DNA of 64,000 nt from Sphingomonas sp. Leaf412 (GTDB lineage Bacteria > Pseudomonadota > Alphaproteobacteria > Sphingomonadales > Sphingomonadaceae): contig NZ_LMQP01000002.1 in assembly GCF_001425405.1 (NCBI RefSeq), positions 124,357-188,356 of the forward strand, written 5' to 3'. Of this stretch, positions 24,464-33,105 are shown one piece after another. A program made the position numbers and the translations under genes. How positions within the stretch are numbered: the first letter of the stretch is position 1; every line of letters starts with the position of its first letter. The notes under the pieces are model-generated. The model saw only the letters and a list, made by a program, of their open reading frames with translations. It was not told the DNA's origin and ran no database searches.

Positions 24464-25756
24464 TCACTCGTGGAATTCGTGCGCTTCCGGGATGCGCCCG
24501 AATGCGATCTTCGTTCCCACCCGATCCAGCCGCCCGCCGTTCAACGGCCCGACCGACACGGCATTGCGCCCGAAGCGCCGGTTGATCGCGTCCATCGCGC
24601 GGCTCAGCGCCAGTCCGCGGGTTTCGCGCGCCAGCGGATCGTCGGGATCGAGGTGCGCGAACAGCGACCCCTGTTCACCGGCCACCGCCTCGATCTCCGC
24701 CAGGGTCACGCCGATCATGCGGCAGCCGAGCCGGTGCGACCGGCCCTCCGCCGCCAACCGGGGGAACAGCGTTTCCAGCCGGTCGAGGACGACGAAGCTG
24801 TCCTGCGTCGCGGGCAGTTTCACCGACGTGCGCCACGTCGACTTGTCGTCCTCGAACCGCGCGTGGAGGACCAGCAGGCGCGCGCGATACCCCTTGCGCC
24901 GCAGCCGGCTGGCGGCCTTCAACGCCAGCCGGCGGGCGGTCAGCCTGACCGGCGCATAGCCGCGCTTGTTCGGGCTCAGGACGTGGCTGTGGCCGATCGT
25001 CCGGCTCTGCGTCCCCTTTTCGGGCAGGTCGACGCCGTGGAGGAGATACCACAACCGGTCGCCGTTGGTGCCGCCCCACGCGTCGCCCGCGTCGCGCGGC
25101 CGCCTCGCCAGCAACTGCCGGATGTCGTTGACGCCGTCGCGCGCCAGCCGCCGCTCCATCTTCGCGCCGATGCCCGAAATGTCGCGCAGGCGAAGGCCGT
25201 ACAACGCGTGCGGCAGGTCGGGTTCCTCGAACACCACCAGCCCGTCGGGCTTCTGCATGTCGGACGCCAGCTTCGCCAGCAGGCGATTGGGCGCAATCCC
25301 GACCGACGAGGTCAGGCAGGCGCCGACCCGCGCGCGAATGCCCGCCTTGATGCGCTTCGCGAGCGCCACCGCGGAATCGCGGTCGTTTTCATTGTCCAGC
25401 AGCCTGCACGCGACCTCGTCGATCGAGCAGACCTTCGTCACGGGGATGTGCCGTTCGATCTCGGCCACGATCGCGTCGTGGAACGCGACATAGCGTTCGT
25501 GCCGTGCGGGCGTGACGATAAGGTCGCGGCAGAGGCGCCTTGCCTCCCACACCGGCGTGCCCGTGGAGATGCCGAACCGCTTCGCCTCTACCGACGCGGC
25601 GATGGCGACGGTGGTGTCGGAGCCGACCGGGGCGACGATGACGGGCCGTCCGCGCAGGGCGGGCTGCACCTGTTGCTCCACGCTGGCGAAATAGCTGTTC
25701 AGGTCGAGGAACAGCCAGCGCAGCGGGCGCGGGGGCAGGGCGGGCGACTCGACCAT
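24464..25756 (-). CDS. Y-family (DinB/UmuC-type) translesion DNA polymerase
   Basis: This 430-residue enzyme has the Y-family palm acidic residues in FLDLNSYFASVEQ and CSIDEVACRL, the fingers region (GRPVIVAPVGSDTTVAIAAS.EAKRFGI), the thumb HhH (LRDISGIGAKMERRL) and a little-finger domain. Acidic residues are kept, so it should be catalytic, unlike ImuB. It mixes Pol IV-like and UmuC-like features, so I leave the symbol blank. ATG 25756 lies just downstream of a LexA box; ATG 25768 would place the start inside the box. The box implies SOS induction. Confidence 0.88.
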   Translation of the reverse strand: MVESPALPPRPLRWLFLDLNSYFASVEQQVQPALRGRPVIVAPVGSDTTVAIAASVEAKRFGISTGTPVWEARRLCRDLIVTPARHERYVAFHDAIVAEIERHIPVTKVCSIDEVACRLLDNENDRDSAVALAKRIKAGIRARVGACLTSSVGIAPNRLLAKLASDMQKPDGLVVFEEPDLPHALYGLRLRDISGIGAKMERRLARDGVNDIRQLLARRPRDAGDAWGGTNGDRLWYLLHGVDLPEKGTQSRTIGHSHVLSPNKRGYAPVRLTARRLALKAASRLRRKGYRARLLVLHARFEDDKSTWRTSVKLPATQDSFVVLDRLETLFPRLAAEGRSHRLGCRMIGVTLAEIEAVAGEQGSLFAHLDPDDPLARETRGLALSRAMDAINRRFGRNAVSVGPLNGGRLDRVGTKIAFGRIPEAHEFHE

Positions 25757-25762
25757 GTCCGC

Positions 25763-25777
25763 GAACATAGCATGAAC
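25763..25777 (-). promoter_or_regulatory. LexA (SOS) box of the Y-family polymerase gene
   Basis: On the minus strand the sequence is GTTC-ATGCTAT-GTTC, an exact match to the alphaproteobacterial SOS operator GTTC-N7-GTTC. It ends seven bases before ATG 25756. A second box with the same flanking words lies at 27584-27598. Confidence 0.85.
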
Positions 25778-25779
25778 AT

Positions 25780-25963
25780 TGTCGGATCGCGCGGGTGATG
25801 TGCGTGTGGATGAAGCCGTCGCCCTTGCCCAGCAATGGCTCGCCGGTGTCCTTGGCCAGCGCGGAGGCGAAGCAGTCGTAGACGGTCAGTCGGGCGGGGT
25901 GGGCGATAGGCCCGCCGCGCGATGTCTGCCTGCGCGGATGGTGACCGGGACGAGTTCAAGCAT
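25780..25963 (-). pseudogene. Decayed VapC (PIN-domain) toxin remnant
   Basis: An ATG at 25963 overlaps the vapB stop by eight bases, as in intact vapBC operons, but its frame ends after 25 codons. In another frame the sequence continues as RLTVYDCFASALAKDTGEPLLGKGDGF, the conserved C-terminal end of VapC toxins, then runs without a proper stop into the polymerase gene. Most of the PIN domain, including the N-terminal acidic residue, is missing. It is best read as an internally deleted, frameshifted toxin gene. Confidence 0.7.
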
Positions 25964-26093
25964 CGTCGCGTTCCTCCGACGCCTGCTGGAGCCCGGCGCG
26001 GATCGTTTCGGTCACGTTATTTCCGCTGCGTTCTGCCAGGGCGCGCGCCAGACGGACGGTGTCGGGATCCTTGATGTTCGGCTGCACGCCCAT
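25956..26093 (-). CDS. VapB-type antitoxin (short)
   Basis: This 45-residue protein resembles the N-terminal DNA-binding part of VapB (PSK-type) antitoxins: NIKDPDTVRLARALAERSGNNVTETIRAGL. A strong ribosome site (GGAGGTGG) precedes ATG 26093. It lacks the longer C-terminal toxin-binding tail of typical VapB proteins. Its partner toxin gene is degraded, so it is probably a relic that could at most act as a DNA-binding protein. Confidence 0.7.
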   Translation of the reverse strand: MGVQPNIKDPDTVRLARALAERSGNNVTETIRAGLQQASEERDDA

Positions 26094-26181
26094 TTCCACC
26101 TCCGTCGCCTGACAGCCACACTTGCGCTCGACAAAGCGCGCATCGCTTGCCGCCGCGCCGCGCCCGCCGCATCTAGGCCAC

Positions 26182-27174
26182 ATGACATCCGCCCCCCCGC
26201 TCGTCGCCGATACGCTCGCCCTCATCGGCAATACCCCGCTGGTCCGGCTGAAGGGGCCGAGCGACGCGACCGGGTGCGACATCTTCGGCAAGTGCGAATT
26301 CGCCAATCCCGGCGCCAGCATCAAGGATCGCGCCGCGCTGTTCATCGTCGAGGATGCGGAGGCGCGCGGCGCGCTGACGGCGGGCGGGACGATCGTCGAG
26401 GGAACGGCGGGGAACACCGGCATCGGCCTGGCGCTGGTCGCGAACGCCAAGGGCTATCGCACGATCATCGTCATGCCCGACACGCAGTCGAAGGAGAAGA
26501 TGGATACGTTGCGCGCACTGGGCGCCGAGCTGGTGACGGTGCCCGCCGCGCCCTATTCGTCCGCCGCGCATTTCGTCCACACATCGCGTCGCATCGCGGA
26601 GGAGACGCCGGGTGCGGTATGGGCGAACCAGTTCGACAATATCGCCAATCGCCGCGCGCATATCCTCGGCACCGCGGAAGAGATCTGGTCGCAGATGGAC
26701 GGCCGCATCGACGGCTTCGTCTGCGCCGCGGGCACCGGGGGCACGATCGCCGGCGTCGGCATGGGCCTGAAGGCGAAGGACGACGCGGTGACCATCGCAC
26801 TGGCCGATCCGCACGGGGCGGCGCTGTACGAATATTACGCGCACGGCGAGCTGAAGGCGGAGGGATCGTCGGTCGCCGAAGGGATCGGGCAGGGGCGCAT
26901 CACCGCCAACCTGGACGGCGCGCCGATCGACACGCAGTTCCGCATCGGCGATCAGGAAGGCCTGGACTGGACCGACCGGCTTCTGTCCGAAGAGGGGCTG
27001 TGCCTGGGCCTGTCGTCGGGCATCAACGTCGCGGGCGCCGTCCGACTGGCGCGAGAATTGGGGCCGGGGAAGCGTATCGCCACGATCCTGTGCGACACGG
27101 GCTTCCGCTATCTGTCGACGCTGTACGATCCCGCCTGGCTGGCGTCGAAGGGCCTCGTCCGGCCGCCCCGCTGA
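26182..27174 (+). CDS. cysK: Cysteine synthase A (O-acetylserine sulfhydrylase)
   Basis: This 330-residue PLP enzyme makes cysteine from O-acetylserine and sulfide. The PLP lysine is Lys48 in NPGASIKDRAA, the substrate loop is EGTAGNTGIGLA, and the phosphate-binding loop is GTGGTIAGVG. The C-terminal part has LGLSSGINVAGA and CDTGFRYLST. ATG 26182 fits the conserved start. It is divergent from the vapB relic. Confidence 0.93.
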   Translation: MTSAPPLVADTLALIGNTPLVRLKGPSDATGCDIFGKCEFANPGASIKDRAALFIVEDAEARGALTAGGTIVEGTAGNTGIGLALVANAKGYRTIIVMPDTQSKEKMDTLRALGAELVTVPAAPYSSAAHFVHTSRRIAEETPGAVWANQFDNIANRRAHILGTAEEIWSQMDGRIDGFVCAAGTGGTIAGVGMGLKAKDDAVTIALADPHGAALYEYYAHGELKAEGSSVAEGIGQGRITANLDGAPIDTQFRIGDQEGLDWTDRLLSEEGLCLGLSSGINVAGAVRLARELGPGKRIATILCDTGFRYLSTLYDPAWLASKGLVRPPR

Positions 27175-27219
27175 CGCGAATCGACACATGCGCGGCGAGC
27201 GGGTAGAGCCGTACGACGA

Positions 27220-27519
27220 ATGACAGTGCTCCCGCCCGATCGATCCCATGCCGAACAGGTGCGCCAGCGCGCGCGCGTCGGCCTTGTCGGCCTCGCCGCC
27301 GTCGTCCTGCTGATCGGGCTGGCGAGCGCGATCCTGGCCACCGTGAACCGCGAACAGCCCGTCACCGCCGCGGGCGCCGCGCGTCCGGACGTCGTCGCCA
27401 ACATGGCGGATGCCCCGGTGGCATCGGTTGCCGGGAGCGAGCCGCTGGTCGAGATGGGGGTCGCCCCCGCGACCGGCAACGCGGCGGCGCCCGCGACGCA
27501 GGCCACGCCCGCGCAGTGA
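27220..27519 (+). CDS. Small single-span membrane protein of unknown function
   Basis: This 99-residue product has a short polar N-terminus, one membrane segment at about residues 21-40 (GLVGLAAVVLLIGLASAILA), and an Ala/Pro/Val-rich low-complexity tail. I recognise no family. It is 45 bases downstream of cysK on the same strand. Confidence 0.6.
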   Translation: MTVLPPDRSHAEQVRQRARVGLVGLAAVVLLIGLASAILATVNREQPVTAAGAARPDVVANMADAPVASVAGSEPLVEMGVAPATGNAAAPATQATPAQ

Positions 27520-27583
27520 AGCATCACCGGGCGCGTCGGGGAAATCCGGGGAAGCGCTCCAAATCCTCGCGCAATCGCCAAAT

Positions 27584-27598
27584 GTTCTTTATATGTTC
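27584..27598 (+). promoter_or_regulatory. LexA-type SOS box upstream of mraZ
   Basis: The sequence GTTC-TTTATAT-GTTC matches the alphaproteobacterial LexA operator exactly. Including flanks, AATGTTC-N4-TATGTTC is shared with the polymerase box at 25763-25777. It lies 258 bases before mraZ and in the same orientation relative to the downstream gene as at the polymerase. Confidence 0.65.
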
Positions 27599-27690
27599 CG
27601 TGACGTCGTGCGGTGGTTTTCCGGCGCAGGCGGGCATTCGTGTCGATTGCGACCAAAGGCTTTCGGCATGACGAAGAAAATTCGAGCTTG

Positions 27691-27740
27691 ATCCCCGACT
27701 TTCCCCGATCCTCCCTTTTCTTCCCCCGATCTCCCTGATA
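27691..27740 (+). promoter_or_regulatory. Five tandem 10-base TCCC repeats, candidate MraZ operator
   Basis: Five consecutive decamers starting at 27691, 27701, 27711, 27721 and 27731 each carry TCCC at positions 2-5. On the minus strand this is GGGA with an exact 10-base period. MraZ rings are known to bind direct G-rich repeats (TGGGN in E. coli) spaced by five bases upstream of their own gene. The match in period and place is strong; orientation is reversed relative to E. coli. Confidence 0.65.
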
Positions 27741-27855
27741 CACCTTTGTCTACGACATTGGGGGCAGGACCAGCGTTGTCTGAAGACCGACACATCCGCG
27801 GCCGGCGATGGCCGTTCGCGGGGCGCGGAATCCTGTGTCCGGTTGCGAGGTGGGC

Positions 27856-28359
27856 GTGGCAGACAGGGTGGACTATCAGGGAAAGGGATTGGGGCTCGTC
27901 GACCCGTCGAAGGGTCGCGTCGCCATCCCGAACACCCTGCGCGCCAACCTGGCCCAGAACGCCCCGCGCGAGGACGGCAAGGATGGCGGGACCGTCATCG
28001 TCGCGCCGCACCCCACCTATCGCTGCCTGATCGCCTACGATCCCGGCTTCGTGCCGCTGTGGAAGGCGAAGCTGGAGACGATCAACGTCGCGCAGATGGC
28101 CGCCTCCGGCCGTAACGACTGGAACATCCTCGACCGCGCCGGCGGCGCCGAGCCGCTACCCTTCGACGGGTCGGGCCGTTTCATCCTGCCGGCGTTCGAG
28201 CGCAAATATGCGCGGATCGACGATGCGGCCTATTTCCACGGATCGTTCGACTGGATGATGATCTGGTCCCCGCGCGTCCTGATGGAGACCGCCGAGGTCG
28301 ACGCCTTCATCAAGGAGGCATGCGCCTTCGCATGCGAGGAAAAGGGGATCGTGCTGTGA
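27856..28359 (+). CDS. mraZ: Transcriptional regulator MraZ
   Basis: This 167-residue protein has two SpoVT/AbrB-like halves: [19 protein letters not shown] and [23 protein letters not shown]. MraZ forms a ring that binds repeats in its own promoter and represses the dcw operon. GTG 27856 has a GAGG ribosome site five bases upstream; an in-frame GTG six bases earlier is possible. Its end overlaps the rsmH GTG start (GTGA). Confidence 0.92.
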   Translation: MADRVDYQGKGLGLVDPSKGRVAIPNTLRANLAQNAPREDGKDGGTVIVAPHPTYRCLIAYDPGFVPLWKAKLETINVAQMAASGRNDWNILDRAGGAEPLPFDGSGRFILPAFERKYARIDDAAYFHGSFDWMMIWSPRVLMETAEVDAFIKEACAFACEEKGIVL

Positions 28360-29291
28360 GCGTTTCCCCGCACGTCCCCGTCCTGCTGGCCGAAGTCGTC
28401 GCCGCGCTCGCCCCCGCCCCCGGCGAGCGCCATGTCGACGCGACCTTCGGCGCGGGCGGCTACACCCGTGCGATCCTGGCGACGGGTGCCGCGGTCGTGG
28501 CGTTCGACCGCGACCCCGACGCGCTGGCCGAGGGTGCCGCGCTGGCGGAGGCCGAGCCGAACCTGACGCTGGTCGCGTCCGATTTCTCGCGCCTTGACCG
28601 CGAACTCGATGCGCGCGACCTGGCCCCGGTCGACGGCGTGACGATGGACATCGGCGTGTCCTCGATGCAGCTCGACCGGGCGGAGCGCGGCTTCTCCTTC
28701 CAGTCCGACGGCCCACTGGACATGCGGATGAGCCGGGAGGGCGAATCGGCCGCGGACTTCCTGAACAACGCGGAGGAGTCGGCGATCGCCGACGTCCTGT
28801 ATCAGTACGGCGACGAACCGAAATCGCGCCGCGTCGCGCGCGCGGTCGTGGCCGCGCGACCGCTGGAGACGACCGCGCAATTCGCCGCGGTCGTGCGCAG
28901 GGCGCTGGGCCATCGCCCGCACGAGAAGAAGGATCCGGCGACCCGCGCGTTCCAGGCGGTCCGCATCCACGTGAACCGCGAGCTGGAGGAGCTGGAGCAG
29001 GGCCTCGCCGCGGCGGAGCGCGTGCTGAAGCCCGGCGGGCGGCTGGCCATCGTGACGTTCCACAGTCTGGAGGACCGGATGGTCAAGCGCTTCCTGCGCG
29101 ACCGTTCGGGCGGCGCTCCCGCCGGATCGCGCCACGCGCCGGTCGCGGCGGCGATGCAGGCGCCCAGTTTCGAGATCACCGCCCGCGCCGTCCGCGCGGG
29201 CGAGGCCGAGGTCGCCGCGAATCCGCGCGCCCGTTCAGCAACACTTCGAGTCGCGCGGCGTACCGCGGCGGCACCCTGGCAGGAGGCGTAA
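28356..29291 (+). CDS. rsmH: 16S rRNA m4C1402 methyltransferase RsmH
   Basis: This 311-residue SAM methyltransferase has HVPVLLAEV, the SAM loop FGAGGYT (residues 31-37), [37 protein letters not shown] and ITFHS-like VTFHSLEDR. It modifies C1402 of 16S rRNA. The GTG start overlaps the mraZ stop. It is followed by ftsL after one base. Confidence 0.96.
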   Translation: MSVSPHVPVLLAEVVAALAPAPGERHVDATFGAGGYTRAILATGAAVVAFDRDPDALAEGAALAEAEPNLTLVASDFSRLDRELDARDLAPVDGVTMDIGVSSMQLDRAERGFSFQSDGPLDMRMSREGESAADFLNNAEESAIADVLYQYGDEPKSRRVARAVVAARPLETTAQFAAVVRRALGHRPHEKKDPATRAFQAVRIHVNRELEELEQGLAAAERVLKPGGRLAIVTFHSLEDRMVKRFLRDRSGGAPAGSRHAPVAAAMQAPSFEITARAVRAGEAEVAANPRARSATLRVARRTAAAPWQEA

Positions 29292-29292
29292 C

Positions 29293-29967
29293 ATGGCGGC
29301 GATGTATCGGTTGAAGGGGATCGGGTGGCTGGGCAGCTGTGCCTTCGCGGCCATCGGCTTCTACCTCGTCTCGTCGCAGGTGGCGGCGGAGCGCAAGAAG
29401 CTGGAGCAGATCGACCGCCAGATCGTGTCCGCCGAGCGTGATATCCGCGCGCTGGAGACCGAATTCGACGTGCGCGCCAATCTGGCGCAGCTGGAGCGCT
29501 GGAACGGCGACACGCTGGCGCTGACCGTGCCGGTAGCGGCGCAGTTCGTCTCCGACGAGGGCGCGCTTGCCGCGCTGTCGCCGCGTCCGACGGCGATCAT
29601 GCCCGGCCAGCCCGAGCTGCGCACCGCCGCGCTGATCGTGCCCGCCGCCCCCGTCGCGCCCGTCCTGACCCCGGCATCGGTCGCCGCCGCGCCTGCCGTC
29701 CATTCTGCCCCCGCCGCCACCCCGCCCGCCGCTTCGACCGCCGTGTCGACCGTTGCCATCGCCGCCGCGGCGCCGCTGCCCCGGATGGTGAAGGTCGCCG
29801 CGGTCCGGATGGCGATGAAGGTGACGGCGCAGCCCGCGTCCGCGACCGGGAACGAGCGCCCTCGCGCCATCCGCGCGGTGGCGATGCTCGACAAGTCGCT
29901 GCTGTCCGACACCACGCTGGGCGACCTGCTGAGCGGCGCGCGCAGCGAACGCGGCCGCCTGCGTTGA
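29293..29967 (+). CDS. ftsL: Cell division protein FtsL-like
   Basis: This 224-residue bitopic protein has a membrane span at about residues 12-28, then a short coiled coil (ERKKLEQIDRQIVSAERDIRALE) and DVRANLAQLERWN, the pattern of FtsL-type proteins. A long Ala/Pro/Val-rich periplasmic tail makes it much longer than E. coli FtsL (about 120 residues). Identification rests on position between rsmH and ftsI plus topology, since FtsL sequence is poorly conserved. Its last bases overlap the ftsI TTG start. Confidence 0.8.
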   Translation: MAAMYRLKGIGWLGSCAFAAIGFYLVSSQVAAERKKLEQIDRQIVSAERDIRALETEFDVRANLAQLERWNGDTLALTVPVAAQFVSDEGALAALSPRPTAIMPGQPELRTAALIVPAAPVAPVLTPASVAAAPAVHSAPAATPPAASTAVSTVAIAAAAPLPRMVKVAAVRMAMKVTAQPASATGNERPRAIRAVAMLDKSLLSDTTLGDLLSGARSERGRLR

Positions 29968-31676
29968 CGACGCTGGCCGCCCGGCCGATCCGCGGCGCGC
30001 GCGGACAGGACCAGCGTCAAGCGTTGCTGGCGACGCAGCACCTGCGCCTGATGGTGCTGATGCTGCTGTTCGCCGCAGCGGTGACGGTGGTCGTCGGGCG
30101 GCTGGCGTTGCTGGGCGTGCTGGAGGGCGGGGGCGCGGATCGCGCGCGCGCGCTGACCGCGGCGCGCGGCGACATCGTCGATCGCAACGGCGCGCCGCTG
30201 GCGCGCACGATCGACGCGTGGACGATCGGCGTCCATCCGGACAAATTGATCGGCGATCCCGCCACGATCGCGCAGAAACTGGCCGACCTGATGCCCGACA
30301 AGGGCGATCAGGCGGCGTTCTACGCGCAGATCACCAAGCCGGTCAGCTTCACCTATCTCAATCGCCGCGCCAGCCCCGCGCTGGTCGAGGCGGTGAACGC
30401 GATCGGCGAGCCGGGTATCGTGTTCGAGCGCGAAACGCAGCGGCTGTACCCGCAATCATCGCTCGCCGCGCATGCGCTGGGCTTCATCAGCAACGGGCAC
30501 GGGCAGAGCGGGATCGAGCGCGCGCTGGACGACCGGCTGACGAACCCCGCGACATCGGGCACCCCCGTCGCGCTGTCGATCGACGCGCGCGTGCAGGCGG
30601 CGATGGAGAGCGAGCTGGGCGGCGCGATGGCCGCGATGCAGGCGCGCGCGGGCGCGGGCATCGTGCTGGACGTGCGGACGGGCGAAATCGTGTCGATGGC
30701 GTCGCTGCCGCTGTTCAACCCCAATCGCGTCGGCATGGCGGGCACGGAACAGCTGCGCAATTCGGTGACGCAGTCGGTGTACGAGCTGGGATCCGCGTTC
30801 AAGCCGATCACGATGGCGGTCGCGATCGATTCGGGTGTCGTCACCGACATGAGCCGCCGCTTCGACGCCACCGCGCCGTTGCAGGTGGGGCGGTTCCGGA
30901 TCAAGGACGACCATTCGCAGAACCGCTGGCTGAACATCCCGGAAACGCTGATCCATTCGTCGAACGTCGCCACCGCGCGGATCGCCGACCTGGTCGGGCG
31001 CGCGCGGCTGGAGGCGATGTTCCGTAAGCTGGGCTTCGATACCAAGCCCGACATCGAACTGCGCGAGAAGGGCGGCCCGCTGTGGCCCAAATTCTGGGCG
31101 CGCACGACGACGATGACGACCGCGTACGGCCACGGTATCGCGGTGACGCCGCTGCACCTCGCCAACGCCTATGCCGCGCTGGTCAACGGCGGTGTCTGGC
31201 GCCCGTCGACGCTTCTGAAGGTGGAGCCGGGCCATGTGCCGCAGGGCCGCCGCGTCATCAGCGAGGCGACCAGCTATCGCATGCGGCAATTGCTGCGCCT
31301 GATCGTGCTGGACGGCACCGGGCGCAAGGCGGAGGCGCCGGGCTATCGCGTCGGCGGCAAGACCGGCACGGCCGAGGCCGCGTCGGGCGGCGGTTACGAC
31401 CGCAACCGCAACGTGTCGACGTTCGCGGCGGCTTTCCCGATGGACGCACCGCGCTATGTGGTGCTGGTGATGATGGACTCGCCCAAGCGCGTCGCGGCGA
31501 ACTCGTTCCAGACGACCGCGGCCTACACCGCGGCGCCGGTGGTCAGCCGCGTGATCGCGCGGACCGGCGCGATGCTGGGCGTGATGCCCGACGATCGCCG
31601 CGATATCGACACGAACCAGCTGGGGAATCTGGTCTGGCGCGCGCCGGGAGAGCAGCACGGGGCCGACGCGGAATGA
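29964..31676 (+). CDS. ftsI: Peptidoglycan transpeptidase FtsI (PBP3)
   Basis: This 570-residue class B penicillin-binding protein has one N-terminal membrane span (about residues 27-52) and a dimerisation region with RGDIVDRNGAPLA. The transpeptidase domain has the active serine in SAFK (277-280), SSN in IHSSNVATARI, and KTGT (466-469). It cross-links septal peptidoglycan. The TTG start overlaps the ftsL stop. Confidence 0.96.
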   Translation: MTTLAARPIRGARGQDQRQALLATQHLRLMVLMLLFAAAVTVVVGRLALLGVLEGGGADRARALTAARGDIVDRNGAPLARTIDAWTIGVHPDKLIGDPATIAQKLADLMPDKGDQAAFYAQITKPVSFTYLNRRASPALVEAVNAIGEPGIVFERETQRLYPQSSLAAHALGFISNGHGQSGIERALDDRLTNPATSGTPVALSIDARVQAAMESELGGAMAAMQARAGAGIVLDVRTGEIVSMASLPLFNPNRVGMAGTEQLRNSVTQSVYELGSAFKPITMAVAIDSGVVTDMSRRFDATAPLQVGRFRIKDDHSQNRWLNIPETLIHSSNVATARIADLVGRARLEAMFRKLGFDTKPDIELREKGGPLWPKFWARTTTMTTAYGHGIAVTPLHLANAYAALVNGGVWRPSTLLKVEPGHVPQGRRVISEATSYRMRQLLRLIVLDGTGRKAEAPGYRVGGKTGTAEAASGGGYDRNRNVSTFAAAFPMDAPRYVVLVMMDSPKRVAANSFQTTAAYTAAPVVSRVIARTGAMLGVMPDDRRDIDTNQLGNLVWRAPGEQHGADAE

Positions 31677-31689
31677 GCGTGGTGGCGGC

Positions 31690-33105
31690 ATGAGGCTCTC
31701 CGCCCTCGTCCCCGGTGCCCCGGACGCGCCCGTCACCGGCTTCGCGATCGACCATCGCAAGGTCGCCCCCGGCACGATCTTCGGCGCGTTCGAGGGCGCG
31801 CGCGTGAATGGCGAGGATTTCATCGCCGCCGCGATCGACAGCGGTGCGGCTGCGATCGTCGCGCGGCCGGAGGCGCGGGTCGAGGGCGGGTTCCACATCG
31901 CCTCGCCCGAACCGCGCGCCGCCTTCGCCGCGCTGGCCGCGCGCTATTTCGCGCCCTTTCCGGCAACCTGCGTCGCGGTGACGGGGACGAACGGAAAGAC
32001 CTCCACGGTCGAGATGACGCGCCAACTCTGGCGCATGGCGGGCGCGCATGCCGCCTCGATCGGGACGCTGGGCGTCACCACCGCGGACGACCGGACGACG
32101 ACCGGGCTGACCACGCCCGACGTCGTGACCTTCCTGTCCAACGTCGGCGGCCTCGCGCGCGAAGGCGTCACGCATCTGGCGTTCGAGGCGTCGAGCCACG
32201 GCCTGACGCAATATCGCACCGAAGGGCTGCACGTCGCCGCCGCCGCCTTCACGAACCTCAGCCGGGATCATCTCGACTATCACGGCGACATGGCCGCGTA
32301 CTTCACCGCGAAGCTGCGCCTGTTCGCCGAGGTTCTGGCGGCGGACGGTACCGCGGTCGTCTGGGCCGACGATCCGCAGTCCGAACGCGTCATCGACCTG
32401 GCGCGGGAGCGCGGCAACCGCATCCTGACCGTCGGGGAGCACGGCGACGACCTGCGGCTGGTCGAGCGGCATCCGACGTTGCTGGGGCAGGGCCTCGTCA
32501 TCCGCGCGGGCGATATGGATCACAAGGTGACGCTGCCGCTCATCGGCGCCTACCAGGCGGCCAACGCGCTCGTGTCCGCCGGGCTCGTCATCGCGACGGG
32601 CGGCGACGTCGCCGCGACGATCGCGGGACTGGCGCGGCTCCAGCCCGTCCGCGGCCGGCTGGAGCGCGCCGCCATCGCCGCATCGGGCGCGCCGGTCTAT
32701 GTCGATTATGCGCATACGCCCGATGCCCTGGAGGCCGCGACCGCCGCTCTGCGCCCGCATGTGGAGGGGCGGCTGATCCTCGTCTTCGGCGCCGGCGGCG
32801 ACCGCGACGTGGGCAAGCGCGAGCCCATGGGTGAGGCGGCGGCGCGGACCGCGGACATCGTCATCGTCACCGACGACAATCCGCGCAGCGAGGACCCGGC
32901 CGCGATCCGTCGCGACGTGCTGAAAGGCGCGCCGGACGCGCAGGAGATCGGCGACCGGCGCTCCGCGATCGCTGCCGCGATCCGCATGGCGCAGGCGGGC
33001 GACATCGTGCTGATCGCGGGCAAGGGCCACGAACAGGGGCAGATCGTCGGCGACCTCGTCCTGCCGTTCGACGACGTGGCCGTCGCGCGCGAGGTGGCGG
33101 CGTGA
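31690..33105 (+). CDS. murE: UDP-MurNAc-tripeptide synthetase MurE, meso-DAP type
   Basis: This 471-residue ligase has the P-loop GTNGKTST, the substrate motif FEASSHGL and LSRDHLDYHG. DNPR in VTDDNPRSEDP is the motif linked with meso-diaminopimelate specificity, as expected for a Gram-negative. It adds the third residue of the stem peptide. It begins 13 bases after ftsI and overlaps murF by four bases. Confidence 0.96.
   Translation: MRLSALVPGAPDAPVTGFAIDHRKVAPGTIFGAFEGARVNGEDFIAAAIDSGAAAIVARPEARVEGGFHIASPEPRAAFAALAARYFAPFPATCVAVTGTNGKTSTVEMTRQLWRMAGAHAASIGTLGVTTADDRTTTGLTTPDVVTFLSNVGGLAREGVTHLAFEASSHGLTQYRTEGLHVAAAAFTNLSRDHLDYHGDMAAYFTAKLRLFAEVLAADGTAVVWADDPQSERVIDLARERGNRILTVGEHGDDLRLVERHPTLLGQGLVIRAGDMDHKVTLPLIGAYQAANALVSAGLVIATGGDVAATIAGLARLQPVRGRLERAAIAASGAPVYVDYAHTPDALEAATAALRPHVEGRLILVFGAGGDRDVGKREPMGEAAARTADIVIVTDDNPRSEDPAAIRRDVLKGAPDAQEIGDRRSAIAAAIRMAQAGDIVLIAGKGHEQGQIVGDLVLPFDDVAVAREVAA

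Larger units (their letters stand above)
27520..27855 (+). other. Control region of the dcw cluster
   Basis: This 336-base gap separates a small membrane-protein gene from mraZ. It holds a LexA-type box at 27584-27598 and a five-copy 10-base repeat at 27691-27740. Between them are short open frames, including one of 32 codons from ATG 27593 ending at 27691, none with a recognisable product. It must also contain the main promoter of mraZ, which I cannot place with confidence. Confidence 0.6.
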
